From positions 1 to 6,113 of the forward strand of contig CALBLR010000080.1 in NCBI GenBank assembly GCA_937896015.1: DNA of 6,113 bases, written 5' to 3'. The notes below the pieces were generated by a model, which was not told where the DNA came from, ran no database searches, and saw only the letters and a program-made list of their open reading frames with translations. Position numbers and translations under genes: made by a program. The stretch comes from an uncultured Prevotellaceae bacterium (GTDB lineage: Bacteria > Bacteroidota > Bacteroidia > Bacteroidales > Muribaculaceae). Shown here piece by piece: positions 1 to 6,113 of the stretch (its first letter is position 1; each line of letters begins with the position of its first letter).

Positions 1-462
1 TTTCACCTCTTGCGGCGTGCTCTCGTCGCTCCAGTGCCAGTCGTTGAGGTCGCCGGCGTGCATCACCAGTTCTCCGCAGGGCAGTGTGGCAAGGTAGCTC
101 ACGCCTATGTCGGTGGAGCCGAAGCTGTGTATCTGCACGCGGCTCTGCTGGCACAGGGTGTCTTCATTGCGGTGCATGAATGTGACGGGCAGCGACTCCA
201 GGTCGAGGCCCTTTATGCGCCGCAGCTTGCGCCGCGACTCGGCCGACACCACGTAGCGCTCCACCTTGCCGGTGGCCATCCACTTGAATATGTCGGGGTT
301 GAGGTGGTCGGGGTGGCTGTGCGACACCATCACCACCATGCGCCGGGCGCGCCCGATGATGGCTGGCATCACGCCGCACGGGTCGGTGTAGTAGTCAAAC
401 ACCAGCGTCACGCCCTGTGCCTCAAGGGCGAATCCGCTGTGGCCTATGCACGTCAGCCGCAT
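1..462 (-). CDS. Metallo-beta-lactamase-fold metal-dependent hydrolase (3' end outside window)
   Basis: This is the N-terminal 154 residues of a protein of the metallo-beta-lactamase superfamily; the frame stays open to the left edge, so the C-terminus is missing. The opening MRLTCIGHSGFALE is typical of the UlaG/UPF0173-like branch of cytoplasmic hydrolases. The metal-binding motif HSHPDH lies at residues 48-53 (HxHxDH), and a second metal-ligand motif, HAGD, at 135-138 followed by LNDWHW. These residues are what a dinuclear zinc (or other metal) hydrolase needs; the substrate cannot be told. I chose the ATG at 460-462, because an A/G-rich AGAAAGGA lies 11 bases upstream and the protein start matches the family. 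An in-frame ATG at 472-474 would add four residues (MAPD) and is the alternative. The start overlaps the 3' end of the folK-like gene by 10 bases, which suggests translational coupling. The fold assignment is secure, the function is not. Confidence 0.9.
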   Translation of the reverse strand, partial: MRLTCIGHSGFALEAQGVTLVFDYYTDPCGVMPAIIGRARRMVVMVSHSHPDHLNPDIFKWMATGKVERYVVSAESRRKLRRIKGLDLESLPVTFMHRNEDTLCQQSRVQIHSFGSTDIGVSYLATLPCGELVMHAGDLNDWHWSDESTPQEVK

Positions 463-827
463 ATCTGGTGCCATCCTTTCTGAAAATATTGCTGGGCGTA
501 GTCGGCGGGGCGCACCACCTCGCCGTTCCACACCACTATGTCGAGGTCGATGGGCACTATGCCCCGCGCGCGGCAGTCGGCGTCGCGTCCGCACTGGCGC
601 TCGTAGCTCTTGAACCGCGCGTTGAGGGCGGCCAGGCTGCAGGCACACTCGCCGCTGGCCACTGCGTTCATGTAGTCGCCGCCGTGGCCGTTGAGGGCCG
701 CCGTGGCATACACGCCCGACTGGCGGCAGCCGTCGAGTGTGTCCTGAAGCCACTCAAGGCACTGTGCCACCTGCGCGGCGCGGTCGGCACTGTTGCTGCC
801 TATGCTCACTGTAATGCTGTTGCTCAT
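453..827 (-). CDS. folK: Short FolK-like 2-amino-4-hydroxy-6-hydroxymethyldihydropteridine pyrophosphokinase
   Basis: FolK (HPPK) transfers pyrophosphate from ATP to 6-hydroxymethyl-dihydropterin in cytoplasmic folate synthesis. Visible signatures in this 124-residue protein are the N-terminal strand with SIGSN (8-12), GDYMNAV (50-56) matching the YLNAAV substrate-binding region of the E. coli enzyme, ER at 76-77, and PIDLDIV (92-98), whose D94 and D96 match the two magnesium-binding aspartates of LDLDI. Two things are odd. The usual arginine of the GPR-x-x-DLDI signature is replaced (GIVPIDLDI). The protein also ends about 28 residues after the DLD motif, whereas the E. coli enzyme (about 159 residues) continues with a segment that contributes further catalytic side chains. 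It could be a divergent active form or a FolK-family protein with another role. The ATG lies 7 bases after the tex stop, and the 3' end overlaps the next gene, so it is very probably cotranscribed with both. Confidence 0.72.
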   Translation of the reverse strand: MSNSITVSIGSNSADRAAQVAQCLEWLQDTLDGCRQSGVYATAALNGHGGDYMNAVASGECACSLAALNARFKSYERQCGRDADCRARGIVPIDLDIVVWNGEVVRPADYAQQYFQKGWHQICG

Positions 828-834
828 TCTTTTT

Positions 835-2985
835 TTATTGGTTGATGTCTTGCTTCACGCCTTTCATCGACAGGGCTATGCGCTTGCGCTCAAGGTCGAC
901 CGACTTCACTCGCACCCTCACCGGCTGGCTGATGCGCAGGTAGCGCTCTGGGTTGTGCACGCGCTTGTTGCTCATTTCGCTCACGTGCACAAGGCCGTTT
1001 TCGTGAATGCCTATGTCCACAAAGGCTCCGAATTGTGTTATGTTAGTCACTATGCCGTTAAGCTCCATGCCCTGGCGCAGGTCTTTGATGTCGCGCACAT
1101 CGTCGTCAAATTCCACCGCCTGCACCTTGTCGCGCGGGTCGCGTCCCGGCTTTTCAAGCTCTTTCATGATGTCGAGCAGGGTGGGCTCGCCCACCTCGCC
1201 GCCCACATATCGGCTTATGTCTATCTTTTTGCGCATCTCCTTGTCGGCAATCAGCTGCTCCACGCTGCAGCCGCAGTCGCGCGCCATCTGCTCCACCAGG
1301 GCATAGCGCTCGGGGTGAACCGCCGAGTTGTCGAGCGGGTTGGCGCTGCCCGGCACGCGCAGGAAGCCCGCCGCCTGCGTAAACGTCTTGGCGCCCATCT
1401 TGGGCACCTTAAGCAGCTCGCGGCGCGAGGCGAAGGCCCCGTTGCGGGTGCGGTAGTCCACTATGTTTTGCGCCAGTGCGGGGCCGAGGCCCGACACGTA
1501 GGTCAGCAGCTGGCGTGAGGCGGTGTTCACGTTCACGCCCACGCTGTTCACGCAGCTCTCCACGGTGAAGCTCAGGGTGTCTTTCAGCTTGCCCTGGTCC
1601 ACATCGTGCTGGTATTGGCCCACGCCTATCGACTTGGGGTCGATTTTCACCAGTTCGGCCAAGGGGTCGAGCAGCCGGCGGCCAATCGACACGGCGCCGC
1701 GCACCGTCACATCCTGGTCGGGAAACTCTTCGCGCGCCGTCTGCGACGCCGAGTAGATCGACGCCCCGTTTTCGCTCACCACATACACCTCCACCTCGCG
1801 GCCCTCATGCCTGATGCGCTTCAGGAACCGCTCGGTCTCGCGGCTGGCCGTGCCGTTGCCCAGGGCAATGGCGTCGATCGAGTGCCGCTGCACCAGCTCC
1901 TTGACGGTGGCTGTGGCCCCCTCCACGTCGTAGTGCGGCGCGGTGGGGTAGATCACCGTGTGCTCAAGCAGGTTGCCCTGCTCGTCGAGGCACACCACCT
2001 TGCAGCCTGTGCGGAAGCCGGGGTCCACGGCCATGATGCGCTTGCGCCCCAGCGGCGGGGCAAACAGCAGCTGGCGCGCGTTTTGGGCAAACACCTCGAT
2101 GGCCGACTCGTCGGCCCGGCCCTTCGACATGGCGGCAAACTCCGTCTCAATCGTGGGCCTGATGAGGCGCTTGTAGCTGTCGGCGGCGGCCTCCTCCACC
2201 AGGCGCGACGCCTGGCCCTGGCCCTTGACCACTATGCGGCAAATGTTGTCGGTGGCGCGGTCGTCGTCGATGCCTATGCCCACCTTCAGGAATCCCTCCT
2301 TCTCGCCGCGGCGCATGGCCAGCAGCTGGTGGCTCGACACGCGGCTCAGCGGCTGGCGGTAGTCGTAGTAGTTCTCGTAGTTGCGCCCTTCAATTTCCTT
2401 GCCTTTCACAAATGTGGACGTGAGCACCGCGCTGTGGCGGAAGGCGCGGCGCACCGAGTTGCGCACGGCCGTGTTCTCGCTAATCCACTCGGCAATTATG
2501 TTTTTGGCCCCGGCTATGGCGTCGGCCGCGGTTGGCACCGCCTCACCGTCGGCAAACTGGCTGGCGCGCGCCTGGACATCGGTGGTGCGCTGCGCCATTA
2601 TTATCTTGGCCAGCGGCTCGAGTCCGCGCTGCCGCGCAGCCTCGGCGCGCGTGCGGCGCTTGGGCTTGTAGGGCAGGTAGAGGTCTTCGAGCGCGGTGGC
2701 GTCCCAGCAGTTCATTATGCGGGTCGACAGCTCGGGGGTGAGTTTCTCCTGAGCCTCGATGGTCTTCAGTATGGTGGCTTTGCGCTTCTGCAGATCCTGG
2801 TAGTACTTGAGCCGCATGTCGATCGACTGAATCTCCAACTCGTTCATTCCGCCGGTGGCCTCCTTGCGGTATCGGCTTATGAACGGAATCGAGTTGTCGT
2901 CTTTTAGCAGGCTCACGGTGTTGTGCACCGGGTCGAGTGGCAGGTTCAGCTCCTGCGATATTAGCGTTGAAATCTTGTCGGCCAT
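835..2985 (-). CDS. tex: Tex, RNA-binding transcription accessory protein
   Basis: Full-length 716-residue Tex, within the family's usual size of roughly 710-780 residues. Tex is a cytoplasmic nucleic-acid-binding protein related to eukaryotic Spt6 and is thought to act in transcription. Domains in order: the helical Tex N-terminal region (about 1-190, with FISRYRKEATGGMNE at 35-49 and LEDLYLPYKPKRR at 99-111); a central region with SSHQLLAMRRGE (217-228); the YqgF/RuvC-like domain (about 315-440, with AVDPG at 319-323 and GNGTASRETE at 376-385); SENGASIYSAS (404-414); VGQYQHDV (455-462); the helix-hairpin-helix region (about 485-560, with VSGLGPALAQNIV and VPKMGAKTFTQAAGFLRV); and a C-terminal S1 RNA-binding domain (about 638-708, with GIVTNITQFGAFVDIG and GLVHVSE). 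The ATG start follows an A-rich leader without a strong Shine-Dalgarno site, as is usual in Bacteroidota. The frame is intact. It follows the phosphoesterase gene by 55 bases; I see no TAnnTTTG promoter in that gap, so read-through is likely. Confidence 0.98.
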   Translation of the reverse strand: MADKISTLISQELNLPLDPVHNTVSLLKDDNSIPFISRYRKEATGGMNELEIQSIDMRLKYYQDLQKRKATILKTIEAQEKLTPELSTRIMNCWDATALEDLYLPYKPKRRTRAEAARQRGLEPLAKIIMAQRTTDVQARASQFADGEAVPTAADAIAGAKNIIAEWISENTAVRNSVRRAFRHSAVLTSTFVKGKEIEGRNYENYYDYRQPLSRVSSHQLLAMRRGEKEGFLKVGIGIDDDRATDNICRIVVKGQGQASRLVEEAAADSYKRLIRPTIETEFAAMSKGRADESAIEVFAQNARQLLFAPPLGRKRIMAVDPGFRTGCKVVCLDEQGNLLEHTVIYPTAPHYDVEGATATVKELVQRHSIDAIALGNGTASRETERFLKRIRHEGREVEVYVVSENGASIYSASQTAREEFPDQDVTVRGAVSIGRRLLDPLAELVKIDPKSIGVGQYQHDVDQGKLKDTLSFTVESCVNSVGVNVNTASRQLLTYVSGLGPALAQNIVDYRTRNGAFASRRELLKVPKMGAKTFTQAAGFLRVPGSANPLDNSAVHPERYALVEQMARDCGCSVEQLIADKEMRKKIDISRYVGGEVGEPTLLDIMKELEKPGRDPRDKVQAVEFDDDVRDIKDLRQGMELNGIVTNITQFGAFVDIGIHENGLVHVSEMSNKRVHNPERYLRISQPVRVRVKSVDLERKRIALSMKGVKQDINQ

Positions 2986-3040
2986 GATGATGTTCGTTTC
3001 TTTTTGATTGGTTAAGGTGTATTATGTGGTTGCTGTGTAG

Positions 3041-4234
3041 CTAATGTTTTCTTTTAAGGGTGATGCAGGTGATTTCGGGCGTGGCGCCTATGCGCATGGG
3101 CATGGCCACCATGCCCAGCCCTATGTTGACATACAGCGCCTGGCTGCCCTCGGTGTACAGGCCTCCCCACTCGCGGTAGCGCAGCCGCGCGGGCGACAGG
3201 CGGCGGTGCCCCACGGTGAGCATCATCTGCATGGCGTGGGTGTGGCCCGACAGTGTCAGGTCGACGGGCGTCTTGCCGGCCACGCCGGCCCGCCACTCAT
3301 AGGGGCTGTGCTGCAGCAGCAGCTTGAAGCGGCCGTTCCCAAGGTCGTTGTGCGCGGCGGCCAGGCTGCCGTAGGTGTGAAATGGCGGGTCGCCATAGTT
3401 CTCTGCGCCAATCACGTCGATGCTGTCGCCGCCAAGGCCTATGGGGTGGGTCACGTTGTTAAGCACCGTCCAGCCCATGCTGCGCTCCAGCTGCACCAGA
3501 GCCTTGCGGTCGGCCTCCTTCTGCGCCTGGGTGGGCCATGTGCGGTAGTCGTCATAGTCGTGGTTGCCAAGCACTGCCATCACCCCGTGGCGCGCCCTGA
3601 GCCGGCTCAGCACATGCCTGAACGGCTCGGCTTCGCTCGTCTGGCGGCTCACCAGGTCGCCGGTGAAGCATATCAGGTCGGGCTTTAGGGCGTTCACCGA
3701 GTCGATAAACATGCTCACCGCCGTGGTGTCGGTGCCATACGTGCCCAGATGCAGGTCGCTTATCTGCACCACGCGGTAGCCGTCGAAGCTGGCGGGCAGC
3801 TTGGCCGAGGCAAAGCCGATGCGCTCCACATGCACAGTGTGCGGCGTCACCAGCGCGCCCCACCACATGGCGCCGCACAGAGCCGCGCCCGCAGCCACCG
3901 CCGCGGCGCGCACCGCGCCCCTTCCGCGCCGCCCAAGGCAGCGCAGGCGGCCCAGCTGCCACAGCAGCAGCGCCACCCACCGCGGCACGCACACCGAGAA
4001 GTAGGCCATCAGCATCCACATCACAGCCACCAGTGTGGGGTTGCCCACCCGGCGGTTGGGAATGCTGATAGCCGTCACCACCAGTGCCAGCATGGCCACG
4101 CTAAGGGCGGCGTGCAGCCAGCACTTAAGCCCGCAGTGCCTGCCGCCACGGCGCCGCAGCCACCGCCACAGGGCGGCGTCGATGCCGAGGTTTGCAATGA
4201 TGATGGCTATTATGGGAATCCACTGTATGCGCAT
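3041..4234 (-). CDS. Membrane-anchored calcineurin-like metallophosphoesterase
   Basis: A 397-residue protein with a membrane-embedded N-terminal third and a metallophosphoesterase domain. Hydrophobic segments lie near residues 5-24, 40-58, 66-94 and 107-130, so about four membrane spans are likely. The catalytic domain carries the full metal-binding set: DLH (160-162), GD (192-193), GNHD (223-226), a histidine in LLLQHSP (309) and GHTH (330-333). This is the YkuE/YaeI-like layout, in which a membrane domain precedes a dimetal phosphoesterase; characterised relatives include enzymes acting on nucleotide-lipid or phospholipid substrates, but the substrate here is not shown by the sequence. The C-terminal part with YVNIGLGMVAMPMRIGATPEI (368-388) is typical of this branch. 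The ATG lies 9 bases after the acyltransferase stop, so the two genes are almost certainly cotranscribed, which hints at a lipid substrate (inference). The local sequence is strongly G+C-rich, with an Arg/Ala-rich linker at 95-118. Confidence 0.93.
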   Translation of the reverse strand: MRIQWIPIIAIIIANLGIDAALWRWLRRRGGRHCGLKCWLHAALSVAMLALVVTAISIPNRRVGNPTLVAVMWMLMAYFSVCVPRWVALLLWQLGRLRCLGRRGRGAVRAAAVAAGAALCGAMWWGALVTPHTVHVERIGFASAKLPASFDGYRVVQISDLHLGTYGTDTTAVSMFIDSVNALKPDLICFTGDLVSRQTSEAEPFRHVLSRLRARHGVMAVLGNHDYDDYRTWPTQAQKEADRKALVQLERSMGWTVLNNVTHPIGLGGDSIDVIGAENYGDPPFHTYGSLAAAHNDLGNGRFKLLLQHSPYEWRAGVAGKTPVDLTLSGHTHAMQMMLTVGHRRLSPARLRYREWGGLYTEGSQALYVNIGLGMVAMPMRIGATPEITCITLKRKH

Positions 4235-4243
4235 GTGCAGCCG

Positions 4244-5419
4244 CTACTTTTGCGCTTCAAGCTGGTTGGTGAGCGGGTTGGAATACATCTCGAGCATCTT
4301 CTTGAACATATAGTTGCGGTCAAGCTCGTTGAGCTGCATTCCGGCCTTGTCGATTTGCTTGTTGAGGTAGCCCACAAAGGCGTCGCGCTCGGCCTCGGTG
4401 TACTTGTCGGCAAACTCCTTGTCGTCAAACAGCAGGTCGCGGGCAATGTAGTTGGTCTTGAATATCTTGTAGTGGGTGTGTATGCTGTGGTCAATCAGAT
4501 GGCACACGGCGCGCACAGTCAGCAGCTTGTCGAGGTCGGCCGGAATGTTGCTGAACTCATCGTTGAGGCAGGGCGTGAAGGCGTAGTGAATGTGGCCCTT
4601 GTAGCCCATGATGCCCGTCTGCATGCTCAGAAGGTCGTCGGCCGGCGACTTCTTGAAGTTCGGGTCCTTGCTCTTGAGCAGGAATTCCTTGGCCTTCAGG
4701 TAGTCGTTGGGGTCATACTCATAGCTTATGGCCACTGGAGCCAGGTTCAGATCCTTGATGCTTTCGATGAACGACTTGTCGCGGTTGCCATACGACAGCA
4801 TCTTCAGCAGGCTCTCCTGCGTGCGGTCGTTGCTGTCCTTGCAGCGGCCCTCGCGCTGCGCAATCCACACGGGGCTCTTCTTCTGCTTAATCACAAAGTG
4901 GATGTATCCGCTCAGCTGTATGGCGGCGGCCAGCGTCTGCAGGCGTCCCAGGTTGCGCTTCACAATGAAGCACTTGTTGAGGCGCACCAGCTTGTTGATC
5001 CAGTCATATATCAGCAGATTGTTGCCAATGGCAATCTCGGCTGCCTCAAAGCCCTTCGACACCAGGTTGTAGCTCAGCAGAGCCGAGTCGAGCACAATGT
5101 CGCGGTGGTTGGTGATGAACACATTGGGCACATCCTTCTTCACATTTTCAAATCCGCTTATGGTGAGGCCCTTCGACGTCTTGGCCAGCACTCCCTCGAT
5201 GAAAGGCTTCATGATTTTCACCTGCAAGTCGTGCTTCGAGTTCAGCGACTGCAGCACGCGCACCAGTTGCGAGTATTTGTATTCAGGCAGCACAAGGCTT
5301 ATGATGTGCTGGAAAGCCGGCTCCTGCACCAGTATCGACATCTCGTTGTGGAAATCCTTGTCCGAGATGGGGCAAATGTCGAAATACTCAGCCGGAACAG
5401 TTATGTTTTTGTCCTCCAT
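4244..5419 (-). CDS. PlsB/PlsC-superfamily glycerolipid acyltransferase
   Basis: A 391-residue protein of the glycerol-phosphate acyltransferase superfamily, which moves fatty acyl chains onto glycerol-phosphate or related lipids at the inner membrane. An N-terminal region of about 90 residues precedes the catalytic core. Core motifs: NHRDIVLD at 104-111 (motif I, catalytic His105), IGNNLL (131-136) with CFIVKR (150-155) as motif II, REGR (189-192) as motif III, and LAPVAISYEYDP (226-237) as motif IV. The acidic residue expected five places after the histidine (HX4D) is a leucine here, with Asp at +2 and +6. The C-terminal 150 residues are charged and helical, without a recognised domain. No clear transmembrane span is visible. 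I chose the ATG at 5417-5419: the same frame extends to a TTG at 5465-5467, but that codon lies upstream of the predicted transcription start and adds a residue stretch unlike the family. First gene of the cluster, 9 bases before the phosphoesterase. The exact acceptor (glycerol-3-phosphate, lysophosphatidate or other) is unknown. Confidence 0.87.
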   Translation of the reverse strand: MEDKNITVPAEYFDICPISDKDFHNEMSILVQEPAFQHIISLVLPEYKYSQLVRVLQSLNSKHDLQVKIMKPFIEGVLAKTSKGLTISGFENVKKDVPNVFITNHRDIVLDSALLSYNLVSKGFEAAEIAIGNNLLIYDWINKLVRLNKCFIVKRNLGRLQTLAAAIQLSGYIHFVIKQKKSPVWIAQREGRCKDSNDRTQESLLKMLSYGNRDKSFIESIKDLNLAPVAISYEYDPNDYLKAKEFLLKSKDPNFKKSPADDLLSMQTGIMGYKGHIHYAFTPCLNDEFSNIPADLDKLLTVRAVCHLIDHSIHTHYKIFKTNYIARDLLFDDKEFADKYTEAERDAFVGYLNKQIDKAGMQLNELDRNYMFKKMLEMYSNPLTNQLEAQK

Positions 5420-5454
5420 AAGAATGTGGTTAAATAGAATTATTATTACGTATC

Positions 5455-5487
5455 CAAAGTTATGCAAAAAAACTTGTCTCGCCCAAT
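5455..5487 (-). promoter_or_regulatory. Candidate Bacteroidota-type promoter for the acyltransferase-phosphoesterase-tex-folK cluster
   Basis: On the minus strand, TAACTTTG at 5462-5455 matches the Bacteroidota -7 consensus TAnnTTTG exactly. A 21-base spacer separates it from ATTG at 5487-5484, a three-of-four match to the -33 element TTTG. Transcription would begin near 5446-5450, giving a leader of roughly 28-32 bases before the ATG at 5419. This supports that ATG over the upstream in-frame TTG at 5467. No equally good match is seen in the short gaps further down the cluster, so this is the likely main promoter. The match is by eye. Confidence 0.6.
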
Positions 5488-5547
5488 TTTTTCAGCAATA
5501 ATAACCCCATTGGCTGCCATTTGTCCCGCCAAAAACCGCAAAAATCA

Positions 5548-5581
5548 CACACCTTACCACACCGCAACACTATTTCACACC
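5548..5581 (-). repeat. Three short direct repeats (GGTGTG on the transcript strand) in the upstream region of the cluster
   Basis: CACACC occurs on the plus strand at 5548-5553, 5558-5563 and 5576-5581, inside a C/A-rich, G-poor stretch of about 65 bases (roughly 5527-5593). On the minus strand this is a G/T-rich segment lying 60-95 bases upstream of the candidate -33 element and downstream of the right-edge gene. It may be a binding site for a regulator of the cluster, or simply the result of skewed composition. Starts are 10 and 18 bases apart, so the spacing is not regular. The repeat is real; the function is unknown. Confidence 0.3.
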
Positions 5582-5642
5582 TCACCCGTAAAATTTGCAT
5601 TATAGTTACTTGATGCAATTTGTGAAAGCAACGAAACCATAA

Positions 5643-6113
5643 TCATCTTGCAATCCATTGGCTGATGGCCATTATGATAATAAGAATGAGTGCAATAAGC
5701 CCGATATACCTATTGGTCATAATTTCACTACTAACGTTTTCTGTTGCAGAATCAATTTTACTCTTGATGTCATTTGAAGTTTGTTCAAGTTTGCTTTTGA
5801 CGTTGCCTAGTAGCCTTGTGCTGTAGTCATTAAGTTCCTTGATTCGGTCTAATTTATTGTGTGTGGCAGTGTGATTGCTCAAACTTTCATCCGTCAATGA
5901 TTGGATGGCTTGGTCGATATGGTCTAATGCCTTGCCATGTCCTTTTTGTGACGACGAAAATTCTTGCTGTAAAACATTTACAGATGCTTCAATCTGGGCT
6001 ATGCTGTTTAAAATAGTTTCGATACTGTTTATAAATGTGCCTGCCTCTTTAATTGCATTATCAAACACCTCTATGTCATGTGACATAATATTAAGGTCTG
6101 ATTGCAACTGTTG
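5643..6113 (-). CDS. Unrecognised coiled-coil protein with C-terminal membrane anchor (5' end outside window)
   Basis: The C-terminal 156 residues of a larger protein; the frame stays open to the right edge, and the first codon that could serve as a start in the window (TTG at 6105-6107) is just an internal leucine of the open frame, so the true start lies outside. Residues 3 to about 130 are Gln/Ser/Asn/Asp-rich with hydrophobic residues at heptad-like spacing (for example LNIMSHDIEVFDNAI and IETILNSIAQIEASV), predicting long helices or a coiled coil. A single hydrophobic span of about 19 residues (about 136-154, IGLIALILIIIMAISQWI) ends two residues before the stop, preceded by NRY: a tail anchor that would place the coiled coil in the cytoplasm. 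No enzymatic motif is visible. The DNA is far more A+T-rich than its neighbours (19 G+C in 5701-5760), suggesting a different history, possibly horizontal transfer. It is separated from the next gene by 223 bases holding that gene's own promoter, so it is a separate transcription unit. Family not recognised. Confidence 0.82.
   Translation of the reverse strand, partial: QQLQSDLNIMSHDIEVFDNAIKEAGTFINSIETILNSIAQIEASVNVLQQEFSSSQKGHGKALDHIDQAIQSLTDESLSNHTATHNKLDRIKELNDYSTRLLGNVKSKLEQTSNDIKSKIDSATENVSSEIMTNRYIGLIALILIIIMAISQWIAR

Noticed and set aside
10..1518. Several plus-strand open frames (10-483, 417-845, 793-1518) opposite the hydrolase, folK-like and tex genes
   Set aside because: All are antisense to genes with clear family motifs, and their compositions are those of reverse frames in G+C-rich DNA.
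1606..2907. A 433-codon plus-strand open frame inside tex
   Set aside because: Antisense shadow of the well-conserved Tex coding sequence; the same His/Ala/Leu-rich composition and no recognisable motif.
2986..3040. Possible separate promoter for tex in the 55-base gap
   Set aside because: No TAnnTTTG or TTTG element is present at a useful position on the minus strand; only an A-rich leader is seen.
3749..5437. A 562-codon plus-strand open frame spanning two minus-strand genes
   Set aside because: It is antisense to the acyltransferase and phosphoesterase genes, both with complete catalytic motifs. Its product is rich in His, Val, Ala and Leu, as expected for the reverse frame of G+C-rich codons, and shows no domain.
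5420..5467. A 16-residue N-terminal extension of the acyltransferase from a TTG codon at 5465-5467
   Set aside because: The TTG lies upstream of the predicted transcription start and within the promoter elements; the ATG at 5419 gives a more family-like start.
5446..5520. A 24-codon ATG frame on the minus strand overlapping the promoter
   Set aside because: It runs through the -33 and -7 elements, so it would not be on the cluster transcript; likely chance.
5595..5618. Inverted repeat TTGCAT/ATGCAA with a 12-base loop, downstream of the right-edge gene, considered as a terminator
   Set aside because: The stem has only six pairs, mostly A-T, the loop is long and only four T residues follow; too weak to call an intrinsic terminator.
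5575..5640. A 21-codon ATG frame on the minus strand, starting 2 bases after the stop of the right-edge gene
   Set aside because: Too short to tell from chance in A+T-rich DNA; the sequence (MVSLLSQIASS...) shows no motif, charge pattern or membrane span that would support a real small protein.

Overview
The window reads as chromosomal DNA from a member of the Bacteroidota, most likely the Bacteroidales. A G+C-rich relative such as a Muribaculaceae-like gut bacterium would fit, but genus and species cannot be fixed from the sequence alone. The reasons are the divergent short FolK-like protein, the 716-residue Tex, the style of acyltransferase, A-rich leaders rather than strong Shine-Dalgarno sites, and a match to the Bacteroidota promoter consensus (TAnnTTTG at -7) in front of the gene cluster. 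All six supported genes lie on the minus strand, so they are transcribed from right to left.

In order of transcription, the right edge (5643-6113) holds the 3' part of an A+T-rich gene for a coiled-coil protein with a single membrane anchor at its extreme C-terminus. I do not recognise its family. An intergenic region of 223 bases follows (5420-5642), with a G/T-rich transcript strand and a good candidate promoter at 5455-5487. This promoter starts a tight cluster: a PlsB/PlsC-like glycerolipid acyltransferase (4244-5419), a membrane-anchored calcineurin-type metallophosphoesterase (3041-4234), the RNA-binding transcription factor Tex (835-2985), a short FolK-like pterin pyrophosphokinase (453-827) and a metallo-beta-lactamase-fold hydrolase cut by the left edge (1-462). 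The gaps in the cluster are 9, 55 and 7 bases, followed by a 10-base overlap, so one polycistronic transcript is likely.

The first two cluster genes look like envelope or phospholipid functions. The last three are housekeeping functions (transcription accessory factor, folate synthesis, a metal-dependent hydrolase) with no obvious shared pathway. Base composition changes sharply near 5460: a 60-base sample inside tex (1441-1500) has 39 G+C, against 19 in a 60-base sample of the right-edge gene (5701-5760). I see no tRNA, rRNA, CRISPR array, insertion sequence or clear new multi-gene system. The items most worth a second look are the unrecognised coiled-coil gene at the composition break, the truncated FolK-like protein, and the non-canonical acyltransferase active-site spacing.
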